From the NCBI GenBank assembly GCA_024734555.1, contig JANPWX010000028.1:2663517-2727516 (forward strand): a stretch of 64,000 nucleotides of DNA, read 5' to 3'. A program made the translations under genes and the position numbers. Origin of the DNA: Trochalopteron elliotii. Taxonomy: Eukaryota; Chordata; Aves; Passeriformes; Leiothrichidae. This document shows, piece after piece, positions 47,066 to 61,436 of this stretch (the first letter of the stretch is position 1; the number at the start of each line of letters is the position of its first letter). Under the pieces are notes generated by a model, which saw only the letters and a program-made list of their open reading frames with translations, searched no databases and had not been told where the DNA came from.

Positions 47066-47890
47066 CAAATTTATGACTACATTTGGAGACACTGTCAGTG
47101 AAACAGTTTATCCTTCTTTTACTCCATATGAAACACGTATTGGTTAACTTTATACATGTGTATATTTTGGTTGTGGTATACCAGATCATGCATTTTTTGC
47201 TTACTCTATTATCTTTACAGATTAAACATTAAATGTCATTTAAAAAGAAGCAGAATTAAATCTATTTTCAGTAAAGTCCTGTTAGCTGGTATTAATTATA
47301 TTTCCTGCTTTTAATTCTTGATGAATCAAGTCCCATATCAGTCATTTCACAAATTTGTCCAGGATTGATATCAGGATGTCAGAACTATAATTAGCTGAGT
47401 CATCCTGTTTGGATTTAGTGTAAAAACTGGTCACACTCTTCTCAAGTTTTCATAACTAGATTATGCTCACTCTCTTCAATTGAAAAAAAATTTAATTAGC
47501 TATGTGATTATTGCTGTAAATCAGAATTTCTTCAAAGTAATCTTCCAAAGCAGAGCTGTATAGTATTAAAATATCACATTAATTCACAATTTTCTTGTGT
47601 CTAAGGGAAGCATTCAGGAAGGATGTTCTCCATGCTTAGACTGACAAGGTCTTGCCTCTAGCTTCCCTTCACAGCCTTTCTAAACATAATCACAGGTGGC
47701 TGTTTGTGAAGCTGTTAAGGCAATCTCATCAAGCAGAGAGACTTGTCTCCTCAGCCTAATGAGAGAAGTGACAACCTCCACAGGTACAATTCCAAACTGC
47801 AATCCAGCTGCTGCCCCAGCTATCCTTGGCTGCCAAGTAGAAATCAGGAGTTATCTCAGACTCGTGGTCTTGAATGGACAATGTTTACAA

Positions 47891-48030
47891 CATCATAGAA
47901 TCATTGAACCATTTAGGTTGGAAAGACCTCTAAGGTCATCAAGTCCAACAGCTAACCCAGCACTGCCAAGTCCAACACTAAACCATGTCTCCAAGTTTCT
48001 TTTAAATACCTCCAGGGACTGAGATAATCT
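47891..48030 (-). mobile_element. CR1 LINE 3'-end fragment, reverse orientation
   Basis: It reads 'catcatagaatcattgaacc', 'atttaggttggaaagacctc', 'taaggtcatcaagtccaac', 'cagcactgccaagtccaac' and 'tttaaatacctccaggga'. This is the reverse complement of the CR1 3' UTR beginning at its octamer tail. A second, much weaker tail-like piece ('acatagaatcatgag') lies at about 48091-48105. Confidence 0.88.
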
Positions 48031-50724
48031 GCATAATTCACACTGATTGTGTCACAGGGTACATGCCTGCTTATTTTCTTTACTATCTGAATCATGGAGA
48101 CATAGAATCATGAGCTGGCTGTCAGACCTTTGGCCTTAATTTGTCCAGCCTCATTTGAATCTGCTGATACCATCTGTCCCCACACCCCTCTGTGGCAACA
48201 GAAGTTCACTACCCAAATGTATAAAGATTTTCTTTTTTATATATAAGCTTTAAGATGCTCTATCACTTGTTTCAGTGGATTTCCCTAGTTCTGGTATTGC
48301 AGGTTTCAGTGATTTGCAGTTCAGTTTAACTAACACCTACAAGATTTTTTAAATCCATCTTAGTTTTCTCCTCTCCAGATGGAAGAGCCCTGTATTTTCA
48401 CAGTATCTTTAGCCTCTGGAAAGGGAAGAATGGGAGATTTTAAGCCTGTCACTCTTTATTTTGTGCCATTTCCCACTCCAGGATGGTCATCCTTTCCTCT
48501 TATTCCAAGTGTGATGGAAAACCAGACAGCACTGAAGCTACTGGGGGAAGTGGGAGGCAGGGGTTGATAAAAGAGGTTTGACTTTGCCCGTGGTTTTGGG
48601 ACAGCTCACAGCCTTGTTATGCACGAGAACCTTGTTGTTGACAAGGCTCCTGTGAATATCCCAAGCTCTGTACCTAATCCCTGCAGACAAGTATCCTCCC
48701 AGGACTGCTGTTCTCACAGGATTTGTGAGAAGGCAGTTCATTAAACCCAGAATGTTGGCATAGGTATGAATGAGAGCCTCAGTGCACACCTTCCCCATCC
48801 CCACTCCGACTGCTGGGACTGGAAGCTGGTCTGGTGCTAGTGTAAAGCAGCTTCTTCAAGGGTGACAAGTGGGACTCCTCACAATAGATCATCCTTTGAA
48901 AGTCCATCAGTTGAAGACAGATATGCCTCTTTGTCTTTACTTTTTCTTTTAAACTGCTAGTGCTTAATGCTGTCTAGCATGTGCTTCATAATATATTTTT
49001 GGCCAATTTTCCGCTTCCCAGTCTGGAAAATCAGCACACAGTCATCTTTCAATATAGAGCTTTGTACACAGCTAATGTTAATGGAAAACAGGGGACTGTT
49101 AACAAAGACAAAGAGCATGAGCTGACATTATTTCCTTCAAGCTTCATTCAGCAGGAATGCCCTGTCAAGTGGAGCACATTATTCCCAAAAGCATTTTGAG
49201 AATGAGTGGGTGCACATCCTCTATCATTCTGTAATTCTTGTCAAATATAAACTGTGCTGGGAGGGATATACAGCATTCAGTGTGTGGCTGGAGGACTGAC
49301 ACTCCTGAGCAAAGAGCAGCACAATACCTGTAATTTTTTTGTTAGCTCTTTGTAAAATAAATAAGGAATCATTTGAGTGAGTGGAAAGCTGGACAGAGCG
49401 TGGCTCAAGTTTACAGCTGAAAAGTATGCACAGGGAAAATAGAGGAGAGAGTCCTCTGTAAGAAAAATGATCTGCCTGTATTTGTCATTGGATCTGCAGT
49501 ACATCATTTACAAAACCAAGGGTCTTACAAATGTTTCCTTAATGGTTTCCTAATTATTCTAATTAACGAGTTTCTAGTAGGTTCCATCAGTCATCGGTGA
49601 ACTTATGTGATCAGTGTTTCTACTGCTACCTTGTCTTCAGAAATTCTGTAAAACCAGAATTCAAGAATATAAAACAGTGATGAGGAAGAATCCAGTGACT
49701 AGAATTTGACAGAAAATAATAAATAAAAAGAATTATCATGATTCAAAATGTAGGTACAGTGCTGGAAAAAAGTCAAAACCTGAGAGGAAATGGTGTACTG
49801 TCTTACCGACTGGCATGATTAGTTGTGCTGTGCTGTGGATTTCTTCCCTTTTTTGCTGGTCATAGTGACAAGAGAACAAAGACTTGACAGAGGCTTTTCA
49901 TTCTGTATATATTAAGCTATAATCTCACATTTTGAAAACAGCAGAGAATAACATATTACTTGGCAATCTAATACCAAATGATGAGCAAACAATTCTGGAA
50001 TAAATTAAAGTCCCACTGAACTCAAATTGCTGCTTAAGCTGAACAAGCTATGAAAATATAATTATGTTTTGGGAGTTCATCTTGTCTTTCTGAGTAACTC
50101 TAAATATGTATTTCACAAATCAGTTCATAGATTCTTTTATTTTCCTTGCTTTTTTAAACTTTCCTCGGTCAATTGACGCAATAGAACAAGACAGTATGGA
50201 CAAGTATAGCAGTACCATGACACAGAGATGCAAGTTCATGGGTTTTTTCTTAATGTCATTCTAGAAAGAATACTCTAACATGTTATAGATTACTAGGGCA
50301 TTATTGCTTTGCCATGAAATCCTGGTTGTCTGAATCTGTTAGGTGACATCAAGGACTTCCAGCTAAATGCAAATCAATACAAAAGGGGAAGATGATAGTG
50401 GAAGAAGTTTGTTAGGAGAGAAGTTTGGGCCACTGGCTTTCAGATATTGAGGTTCTATTGCATAATTAATCTTCATCTTCCCAATGCAGTGCAGGAACCT
50501 GCTGTAAAATAATACTACCCATTTTTTCTTTAGGAAGAAAAGTATTCATGGTAGGAGTCAGAAGCAGGGGAGTCACTAGGAGATGCTAACAAGGTGGTTC
50601 AATGGGACCTATTCAGAACCAGCAACAACAATCTATTCAGAAAAAAGTCTTTTCTTTTGCTTGAAAAGAGAAATATAGTTTGCTACTGACAATATCTGTG
50701 TCTCTGAAAATCATAGAACATAAT

Positions 50725-50765
50725 TCTGATCCATATTAACATCCTAAATCTGATCCATATTAACA
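50725..50765. repeat. Direct repeat of a 17-mer, period 24
   Basis: TCTGATCCATATTAACA occurs at 50725-50741 and 50749-50765. It is a local tandem duplication in which the intervening bases have diverged. Confidence 0.85.
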
Positions 50766-51633
50766 GTGTTACATGAATGAAATATGCTCCTAAAATTCTT
50801 TCTGTTAACAAGGGTCCAATATGCTGATCACCTTAGAGAACCTGGTCACCAAAGTTAATTTCCAACAGATCAGCTTGGGCATGAAAAAAAGACATGATTA
50901 TATCTGCAGTCAGCCCAAAACATTAGCAGCACCAATATCATTAATTCAAAATGAAGATATTTGTAAACAAAAGTAGAGTCTCTATGATGTGATCACTGGT
51001 GTCAAGAGGACACAGTAAACATACCTGAAATTTGAGAGCAGGCAATAGCTCTGTACAGCTCACTAGCTGAATTATTTTCCTCTTAATGTCAAACATAATG
51101 TCCTGCTAGAGGATGCTCAACACAGCAACAGCTAGCATTGCATTAAGGATTTGCTTAGCAAAGGCTGAGTTTCTCAAGAAAGGTGAGAAACTTTCTTTCT
51201 GCCTCTTTCAAGAGGCAGAATTTCATCCCAGTGAAATCTTTCTGTCTGTTTCTCTCCACTTCAGCAAGAGCTTTTGAATTTTAATCACTTGGTCTGAATT
51301 TCACACACTTCTTTTTTAGGTTTAGTGCAGGACATGCAGTATGCAGGCTGCACATGGCTTATTCTGGACCCCAGGTATAATCCATGGTCTTAGAGACCCA
51401 TGTCAGTTTTCATTTCTCTCTTTTCCTTCTATAATTACCAGTGAAACAATACAGTGATCCTAGGAGTAAACAGAATAAAGCACTTCATTTCTGAAAGAGC
51501 ACAGAAGGAAACACTCAGCAATCTCTTATCCTCTTCTCAGGCTTATATGTACCCATTGCCAAAGCTGAAGAATTTCTGTGAGGCATCACCTTCTAGAACT
51601 GTACTGACATGCTACAGTTTGTCTTTTTTCCTT

Positions 51634-51710
51634 TGTTGGCTTTGGTTTTGGTTTTGGTTTTGGTTTTGGTTTTGGTTTTGGTTCTGGTTTTGGTTTTGGT
51701 TCTGGTTTTG
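51634..51710. repeat. (TTTTGG)n hexanucleotide microsatellite
   Basis: About 12 copies of a TTTGGT/TTTTGG unit, two of them changed to TTCTGG. On the plus strand it opens a Trp-Phe repeat ORF, which is an artefact of the repeat. Confidence 0.93.
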
Positions 51711-52392
51711 TAATGTACATTTATCATATATGTACAGTTTCTACTCTTGAGAACTAGACCTGATCACATCTAGCCATTCTAGAAGCCATAAATGATTTTA
51801 TAAATTATTCTCTGAATGCCTCAGACTGGGAAAGTTTTACATGTATTTGTTTAGATTTAATTATAGCTTAAATGTATGATTCTTGCTCCAAATAATGACT
51901 TCAAAAATGTTCTTTAAATCCTCAGACTTCTCGTGTCCACACTGGTGAGGTCACTGCAGACAGAAACTTACTAGGATAATACTGGAAAATTTTCTCCTAG
52001 CCAAAAATGCTAAAAGTGATTCTACAAAAATCAGAACTGAGCAGGGAAAGGGACATGCTGTATCTCGAAGTTCAACAGAGAGGACAGGCTGATATATATA
52101 GGTTTGTTAAGCAGAAGGAAGACTTCAGAGATGACCAGGGGTTTATAGAGAAGACAGTTTTCTTCTACATAGTCAGAAATAAAGATTAGAGGCAACAGGT
52201 ACAAAGAGTTACAGAGAAAATCTGACTGAATAAAAGGAGAAAAAACCCCAAACAATTCAACAGGAGAATGGTCAAGTGCCAAACAAAGTTGCCCAAAGTG
52301 GCTGTGGAATCTCATTTCCTGGAGATACTTTCAATTCAAGTGCACAAAAACCTGAGCAACTTAATCTAACTTTGAATTTAGGTCTGCCTTTG

Positions 52393-52445
52393 AGAAGGAG
52401 GTTGAACTGAGTGACCTCCAGAGATTTATTCCAATCTGAATTATG
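52393..52445 (+). mobile_element. Degenerate CR1 3' tail fragment
   Basis: It reads 'gagaaggaggttgaactgag', 'tgacctccagagatttattcc' (one base may be misread at the joins) and 'aatctgaattatgg'. This resembles the last 50 bases of CR1, with the octamer tail lost. Confidence 0.6.
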
Positions 52446-55004
52446 GTATATCTCTTCTTATTTTGCTAAGCTACCAGGCCAAAATTTTTTGTCCCCTCTC
52501 ATAAAAAAAGAACCTCAAATTCATTATTATCTACAATCAAAATTGTAGATTATTTTCCTGTGTCAGTCAATAATTTGTAAAGAATGGGGTGTATTAAACT
52601 AATACAAATGCTTGTAAAAAGTACATTATCCTATTTGCAGGTTGATATAAAATAGAAGCTCAGTAGATGGAGACACTTCACACTGAAACACATGTAATAG
52701 AGTCATCACAAAGGAAGATGTTTTACTACATGTGAAGTCAAAGTTAGCATAGTATGGATGACACCTGCTCTGGCAGTGTGACATTCCTAACCTTGAAAAG
52801 GTGAATCTATTCCTAAATTGGCAGGACAAAGATCATCTCTTGTATAACGAAGTAATTTTTGGTTGTGATTTCTGAATCTGAATGGATTCCCTGGAAACTT
52901 TTAAAGAAACAGTGTCTGCAGGAGCTGGGATGGTGTACTAGTAGGTGGTTTCCACTGTGGAACACAATATGTGAGAAGAGCAGAGAAAGAATCAATGAAG
53001 AGAGGGGTACATCTATGCTAGTAAAAAAGAGAGGACCGTGACCAGTATTTGACCTTGAGGATAGATACTGTGGATTAGCAAAAGAACAAAAGTCCCCAGT
53101 GTTTAGGTCCAGTCCCCTCTAGAGGAATCAATCATACACAAACTACAGACTGGTTGGCATTGAGTCTCCTCTCTATGTTATATATCACTCACAAGATCCT
53201 ATGACATAATTATTATCTTTTGTCTGTTTAAAATTTTAATCACAAAGTCTCTGAAATAACTTCAGGACTATATGCCAGCCTGTCACTTTCATGTCATTGG
53301 AGTGTGAAACTGGAGGGTTTGTGTCATGCTCTCTAGGAAGCAAAAGGGTACAAAGTCTTTTAGAGGACTTTCTGGGAATTAAACCTGATAGTCTCATCCT
53401 AAGTGACTGCTAGATTGATTTCTGGATTGAGTCACTCCCAAAACTGTGTCTGGGTTTTTATCTTACAGAAAATGAGATAGAGTGGTCAAATGCAGAGCCT
53501 GGGGTAAGCTGGCAAACAATTACATATCCACATAGGCACCTTCCTTTTAGTTTGCCTAAAACTTTTAACAGGACAGCCACTGGTTTTGGTGTTAAAGCAC
53601 ACTCCCTGGCCCTGTGTCTTTGCCAGAGTAGAGGTGTGTCTACAAGACCCAGTGTGTCTGCAAAACAGACTGCAGACAAGAGATTTTTTTTTTCTTAGAT
53701 CTTGATTTAGTACCAGTAGATTAGACAGTTGTTTTTTGTTTCTATACACCCTTGCAATTGTGATATCTACTTTCCAATTGGAACCAATAATTTATCTCTT
53801 TCTTTTGACTTAAGTATGATATCAAAATAATTGGCTAAAAGTCAGTGGTCCCACACCTCTTTTATTTAGTAAGACATTCCTTTAGATCTGTAATGGGGAA
53901 ACTGTTGGGGTAAATTGTTTACTTAGGATTTCAGCAACTGTCCCCCTTTCCTAGGATAGCCAAAGGAAAAAGGACTGTATCCCCACAGCAGCTGCAAAAG
54001 CTGCTTTGAGAATTTGCATTACTGTGCTGGTACTGTGCAGGCATGGAGGAAGCCTGTAGCAGCTCCTCACAAAGAATCACTCCCCAGCCTGACTTTTTCC
54101 CTCTTCACCAAAAATCAATTAAAGCAAAACCAGCACATTTAACAAAGACCAGGAAAGGAATTTGTGTGTTCCAGTCACAGCCAGAAAAGTTGTCTAGATC
54201 ATAGCAGGGTAGTAGATGTTGGTCCTGAATGTCCATGGGCAGCTTGTGTCCATGCTTGTGTCTGCAGGCATCCTCCCAGAGAACCTTCAGATCAGTGGAG
54301 CATCCACGCTGCCCAGTGAAAGCTCCTCAAGCACAGGCTGCTCGTGCACACACTGCACAGCACTTGAGCTGGGTCTCCATGGGGACAGCACAGTGACACT
54401 GTGAGTCTAAAACATGGCCTCTGTGTGTGTGGGTCTGTGGTGGGATGAGGTTTTAGCTCCAAGTGTAAGAATTATGCTGAATAGAGCCCACCAGAGGGTT
54501 GATTTTATAACAGGATTGTGAAAGTACCTATTTGCCTGTTCTGGGGCTTGGTGCAGCCCAGTGGAGTCTAGGGATGTCTTGAGCCTGCTGGCATACTGTT
54601 GGAAAAATGTGAAGGCTCAGGGAAGAGAAGGGAAGCCTGGCAACTGTCTGCAGGGAACAACTTCTGGGACAAATGATCACCAGAATCACCCCAAAGAATG
54701 GTAGTCCATCCAAAATAATCCAGGAGCAGCTTTGCTGTATGGTGCTCACACTTCCTGGAATCACATTTGCCTCTTCTATGGTCATATCATTTATGTACCA
54801 CATAGTCCTGTGGTCATCTGAAGAACACTTCTGTAACAACAACAGTCCTGTTCTCTGTTCCCAAGCCTATTGCTTTGCATGTCATATTGCTACATGCCAT
54901 TCCATCCTCAAACTTTTCTCCAGTTCTCTTTTACATCCTCAGATTCTGTTTTATACTGTTGATATCCAAATCCTTTCCTACGTTAATGTTGCTTCTCAAT
55001 TTTG

Positions 55005-55029
55005 CATCATCATCATCATCATCATCATC
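55005..55029. repeat. (CAT)8 trinucleotide microsatellite
   Basis: Eight uninterrupted CAT units. The poly-Ser and poly-Ile stretches in overlapping short ORFs come from it. Confidence 0.93.
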
Positions 55030-58000
55030 TTTCATTAGGATATGCACATTTTCCCATGACAATACACACTACATGAAAATATTAAATTAGAGATTGATAT
55101 GGACCAACATTGCTCCTGTAGGAAATTTGCCACATACTTCCCTCAAGTATTATGACTGTTTTCAGCACAAACTCCCTTGATCTGTGTTCTAACTATCCTC
55201 TTTTCATTTCTTATACATAGCCTCCTCTTCATAAACTGATGATTCTCCGAGTGGAATAAAAAGTGAGTAAACAACATCCAAGTGGATTAAAGCTATTGCA
55301 TTTCAAGAGAAAGATAACACAGAGAAAATATTTTTGTCCTCAAAAAATTGTGTTGTCATCATATAATCTACTTCTGGTGAATACAAGCCATATTTTGTTC
55401 CATTTATCCCAGACATACTGGCAAAAAAAGCAAAATCAGCTTTGCTACATAAGATCTGCTGCTTTCTTTACTGTTTCTCTTTTTGTTTATAAGGATATAT
55501 GTTAAATCTACTATTTTAATTGCTTTTACAAGAACTTATTCATCTGAACATCCAGCAATTTTTAATTTACTCTACATTTTTTGGTCTTCAGGAAACTGTT
55601 CAGACTGTTTTGTGTTTCACTGAGAGTGTCTACGTTTTTTTTTTTGATATACTTTTGATGTGGTTAATTGTCCACCTTGATTCTGAACATTTTCATACCA
55701 GTTTCTGGTAAAAAAAATTAATGCTATTTTTTGCAGCTTTGGCTTCAGAAAAATCTATTTCAAGCCTTCCCTTCTCCTAAGCACTTCAGTTCACCCTGCC
55801 TCACTATATAGTTTCCTCAGTTTATGAAACTTTACCCATTCAAAGTCCTCATTGCATGTACAGAATACTTTTGTTAATCCTTCCATTTCATCGCCAGTCT
55901 TTGCCAGAAAACAATGAGCTCCTTGGTGAATTCTCTTAGCCCAAAAGATTATGAGCTTTGTTAGTTCTGGCTATGGTTTACATGTCCAGATGAATGAGTC
56001 TGAATGAAGTCGTTTCACCTGAGGCACCTGCCCTGCATTTGTTTGCAGAGAAGATGAATGCAGTGCCCCTGGCTTTCTTGTCCTACCTGCATGTATAGAC
56101 ATTTGTTTTAAAATACAAGGTCCTGTGAAGGGAATCATGTAAATTACTCTGAGACAGCCACTGCAGGTTGATCTTCGAGGTCCTGAAGAGAAGCAGACAT
56201 TTTAAGGCTGCAAACCAGAAATAAATATTTCTAGTCCTTCCAACGACTAATTTTGCATAGAGAGGCTAGACAGTTGTCTCAGAAGTAGATTCTGCACTGC
56301 ACATAACTGCTGTTAAAGGAAATGAATCAAAATGCTGCTCTGCTTCAACCAGTTGCTTCTGAAACAAACCATTGCACCCATTTTTGTGCTAATGAGGTTG
56401 TGGATTCTCTGCTACCTATTAACACTGCTGGAGACAGGATGCTGGTTACTGGGGCCTTTGATATGATACAGTGTGGCTTGTTCTTATTGCAGACATTTTT
56501 CAAGATAATTATGTCACTTAGATTTTGGTTCACTGATAATTAATAGTAGTGAGATTCACTTGCTAGATAATAATTATTATTATCCCTCAATAGTCTTTTA
56601 TAAATTAAGTACAAAAGACAATGCTTGTTCAAAATAAAGTGCTGGTCTGAATACCTGCCTTAAATTATATATTAGATTTTGTACAGAATGTGATAGTTTC
56701 TGGCTACCTCTATAAAAGGTAGTGGATATAAGGTGGTGTATATTTATAGAAGGTTATCTACTAAAGATAAGTTTATGTGCTAATAAACATACACATATTT
56801 GTCTAAATTTTACATTCACTTAAATTTGCATGGCCATAAAAAAAGCTCCCAATTGCTTTCTTCACTCTGAGTCATTCTGATTAACCCTGTTTTCTTATAT
56901 TCTTAGTTAAGCAGTCAATAAAGATTGTAAATTTAACAGGCCTTCCTTCAAGCCAGGAATGACTTTTCCTCTGATCATCCATACAAAAACTTACTACTGA
57001 AAATATTATTTTAAGAGGAAATAATGCAATTAGGTATTAGCTTTTGTTTGGTTATTTAATTGTTAGGTCCAACGTATCTTTCTGTTAATGTATGTCCTGA
57101 TTTGTCATTAATCAGATATGTAAAGTAATAAATTACTTCTGAAGAAATGTGTCAACTTTTACTGTAAGGATAAGGAGAGCAGAGAAAACTTCACTGAACT
57201 ATTAGATAGCAATGAAACACCTTGACATCTGAACCACTTTATGATACTCTTATATCTCCAGGCTGACATATAGAAGAACAATAATAACAATATTAAGGAG
57301 TATAAAGGTACCAAGTGCTACTGACATTTTGACATAAGAAAGCTTAAGGTGATATACAGACACTCAGTGCCAAAAGATTACCCAATTTCCACAAGTTCAG
57401 CTGAGGCAAAAGTCTGGTGGAGGTGCAGGTGAATTTCTCCAGAAGGTGATGTGCAGTGATGAAAGGAAGGAGGACCACTTCCACTTCAGAAACAGGAATT
57501 TCTGCAGCAGGAAAGTTGCTCACAGACTACTGAGATGTACAGTCATGGCGCTTTTCAGGTAATCATTTTTCATCAGTCCAAGCCCTTCTTATACTTGTGA
57601 ATATTTTAGCAATATTCAGGACAGCATATAGGTTGCAAAATTTGCAGGGGTGACTATTTCAAAATACAGATTGATTTCCTTTCACCAAAACTGTGTCTCC
57701 ATTTTTCCACAGAAATTATAAGCTCACTATTCTCTGGTTTTCACATGTGATGGGTATCTTCACATCCTTTTTAATTATTTATTAGAGAGAAAACTTATAA
57801 AACAGCTAGGTAGGAAATAATGGATAGTAAGTACTATTTGGGAAAAAACAGGCTCTCTTTTTATAAACACAAAGCTACATCCATGAGGAGTACTCCAATG
57901 AGTGTGATGAGCATTTCAAACCCCATTCCTTCAAAAAACATTTGGATTACAAGCACAACTGTACAAGGCAACTCATTGGAATTTGAAGGCTCATAGATGT

Positions 58001-61000
58001 CCCTTTCTGTAGCTTTTGGTATAAAACTGGCATGAACTTGAACATTATATGGAAGGAAATAGTCAAAACAGATTAGATTTTATATTTGGTTGTACCAAAA
58101 AAGAGTTTAGCATGATCCCTGGCATTAACAAACAAAACTCAGCTCTATTTAACATAAACGTGCAGCAACTCTATTACACACATTACATGGTATTTATCAG
58201 TAAGTGATCTTTGAAGATTAGCAGCCAGGGAACTTAACAATCAGATGCATTAAATTCAGCTGTCAAGTAATACAGTGACTCACAAGAACTTAGAACAAAT
58301 TTAGGAGAAAAAATCCCAAGTAATTCCAGTTCAGTACATGTGTAAGAAAGAGCAGACTTCTGCCCATTGTGGGTATGGTCTCAAGTACTCATCTGAAAAA
58401 CAAGTGAAAGTACTTTACAAGGCTCCTGGATAAGAACACAGGAAGCTGAGAGGAAGGAAAATTAAAGTATTCTATTATGTTTTTCTCTCTCCTCTTTGGT
58501 TTTCCTCTGTCTTAAAATATAGTAGTAGTGCCCCAGGCCTTTGAGCATCCTGTCAATTATCTTGAAATTTAACTAAACCAAACAGTACAATCAGTTCATG
58601 CTTTGCTACCAGGTAGCTCTATGCATCTGTCTGCATGTTATTCCTCCCACCACTCTTCAATCAAAGGGCAGCTAACAAAACCAGGTGCTGACTGGGGTGC
58701 GGGAGGCAGCATCCCAAACTCTGCACAAGGAATACACTCCCGACCCATCTCTTTCAGTTCTGCTGCACTCAAGCTAACACAGCATGTCTCCGGGTTGCAA
58801 CCTAGGCTCTCTTAGGTATTGCACATAAAGATATCCTAGGACATACTTGGCTCATGCTACTTTTAATTTATCTCACTACGCTAGTTTAGGTGAATTTTAC
58901 TGAAGCAGACTCATGTGGATTTACCCCTAGCTGCTTGAAGACAGAAAATAATAATGGAATTCATAATTAGACAAATGCCAGTTTCATTACTTCTGACCTC
59001 CATATCTCAGTTCCAGATAAAAGAACAACTGCTCCATACTCTTAGATGAAAAACCATTTAGATCAAGGCTCAGCAAGAAGCCGTGGACAAACCTGATATA
59101 TCTATTTAGAGCCATGACAGAGAAGAGCAATTTATCAACATCAGTAAATCCTGATGAATGCCAAGACACCGAGGCCTCCTAAATCAAATGAGGGCTTCAA
59201 CCAGGTTTTGTCTAATAATTGGTTGCTGAAAGCTGAATGCGAGGTAGGACATAATTAATTGGATTCTCCCTCCTCACAGCATAGCAAAGCCCTAAAGTGC
59301 AGGCTGTGAAGGTTTAGGATGTCAAGCAGGAACAGGAAATTAACTTGCAGAAGATACAGGAATGGAATTCTCACCTTCTCCAGCAGGTAAGATGCTGTTA
59401 GATGTGATTTTTTTGGATTGACTTTTCCAAGCCTCAAAACTTATGTTGAAAGTGAGGAATTCTGCAGTCCATCCACTAATCCAGATTGTCCATTTTACTC
59501 TAAATACTGTGAAATTTTTATATCTACTTGGAAGACATGAGAAATCCATATATTGTTTAGGTACTATATGATAATTAATTCCACCATAACAATGTACTGA
59601 TCTAGGGCTAAGGGACAATTTGGGGCTTATTAAATGAATTGATGCACTGTTTTAACTTGTGAAACAAATCAAACCTTGCTCTGCCAGGAAACAAATGTCA
59701 TTACCATGACCATGGATATATGTAATGTTGGGCAAGTCATTTACACTTTCTTTCTGCTCCCTTTCCTTAAATGGGAATACCATTGCCTGACTGCAATGAA
59801 TTTATGGACAATGTATTTGTTAAAAACTATGACTATGCTGTAAGAATGGACCTATGTAAGTATCTTCCAAATAGAATGGTGACACTTGTATTTCACTCAC
59901 ATTTAACCAATAGTGCAAAGCATGTGGATGAACCTCCAGGACATGTGGCATCCAGCAGGTAGCAGGAATAAGTGAATGAGAGTCATCTTTATGTTTCTGA
60001 TGTTTCCTTGGGATGTAGATAGTATGAGAAAAGAAAATGCTGGGGTCTGCACCTAATATGTTGGGGTTTTGTCATCAAGATAAAAATATTACACACAAAT
60101 ACACACAGATATCTAGAGGAAGAATTCAGAGAAATAAGTGAGCTTGCTTTCTCTTACATCACTTTCTCCTCTGCAGAGGGAAATGGAATCCTAAGAAACC
60201 CATTTTCCTTTAATTTGCCACAAGACAGCTTTGCCTGAGAAACAAGCTTTCAAGCTAGAAGGCAGACCAGCTCTAATATTCACCCACCAGTAATTCCCTG
60301 TAAGGATTACACATTTTTAAAGGAGAAAGGTGTGTATTCTGTGATGATCCTTTTACTACTCAGCTTTTTTCACAGTTGTTCTGTCAAAAAGCACTGCGTC
60401 TTTGAGAACACAGTCCTCCTGTAAATGTGTAGGTGACCAAGATTGTTGATGCTTTTCAAAACCCACTGGTAAAAATCCCCAAATCTCAGAAAAACTAAAT
60501 CCCAGGCATCCAAGGCAATGATAGCCAACATGAAGCATATGTAGCTCTGCTGTATAAAATGAAGGACTCCCTGTTGTAAGATTGTTAGTAAGATAGTTAC
60601 TCTCATTATTCAAAGCAGTCATCTTAGGGAAAAAAAATAAAAACAGAGGGAGGTGATGCACATGCAATACTGTCAAACCTTAATGAATGTTGAATTTCCA
60701 CTGACTTGTGCCAGCATGTTGCTTATGTCAGAAAAATGGCAGAAGATGATGTACAACACAATTAGTGCCTAGCTAGTGGAAGAAAAGAGGGATTAAAAGA
60801 AAATTTAGGGAAAGAGTAACCTGCTTCTTATTTTGCACACAAGAAAAGCCCATGGAATCTGGGTCTTGTAGCCAGATATAAAGTCACTCAAAATCGGTGT
60901 ATCACTGGCTGCTACTGTCAATAACAAGCAGGGCTGCTACTGATATTTCTGCAGCCAGAGTCTGTGCTGTGAGAGGACACTGACATCCTGCCATCGTGGC

Positions 61001-61361
61001 CTAAGTGAAACTTAGGACCAGTCTGTCCCCTCTGAGTGGGAACTCCCCAAAAAGTGTTTGGAGCTCAGCATTGTGGCTTCCCCTCCATGATTTACATTAC
61101 CCTTTTCTGGGTTCAGTCAGCTGTACAAGGCAAAAACGAACACTTCATAGGTGGAGTTGAAAGGGATGAATATTACAACTACTCTGGGTTCAAGTTCATA
61201 ATAAGGAATTGCACAAGGGGCCTCATAACCAGAACACTGCCACACGTTACCACTCTAAACAAACGTGTACCCTGAGAGATCCCACTCAGGAATTTGAACT
61301 ATCTGGGTGGAGGGCTTATATAGACGGAGTTTCTGTGAGTATTCTTGTGGATGTGTGTGGG

Positions 61362-61436
61362 TGGGACAGAGAGAAAAAGAAAGGGAGATGGAAAGAGAAA
61401 GGCAGGGGGAGGAAGCAGAAAAAGAACAAAGAGAAT
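61362..61436. repeat. Purine-rich (GA) tract
   Basis: About 75 bases almost entirely A and G, with short GAGA and GGGAG blocks, followed at about 61448-61465 by a T-rich run. It is a low-complexity polypurine stretch. Confidence 0.8.

Larger units (their letters stand above)
33434..47890. other. Intergenic, no gene recognised
   Basis: A long AT-rich stretch with only chance-length ORFs (none above about 105 codons). Simple features are A17 at 37405-37421, A12 at 38337-38348, a pyrimidine/CT run at 41482-41504, and hairpins at 43720-43751 and 47042-47065. A segment at about 44030-44350 is rich in putative transcription-factor motifs, but this is not evidence of function by itself. Confidence 0.6.

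Noticed and set aside
48091..48200. A further CR1 fragment after the 47.9-kb copy
   Set aside because: Only 'acatagaatcatgag' and a loose 'gtccagcctcatttgaatc' resemble CR1; too weak to call.
51454..51750. 98-codon ORF with a Trp-Phe repeat
   Set aside because: The repeat is the translation of the TTTTGG microsatellite.
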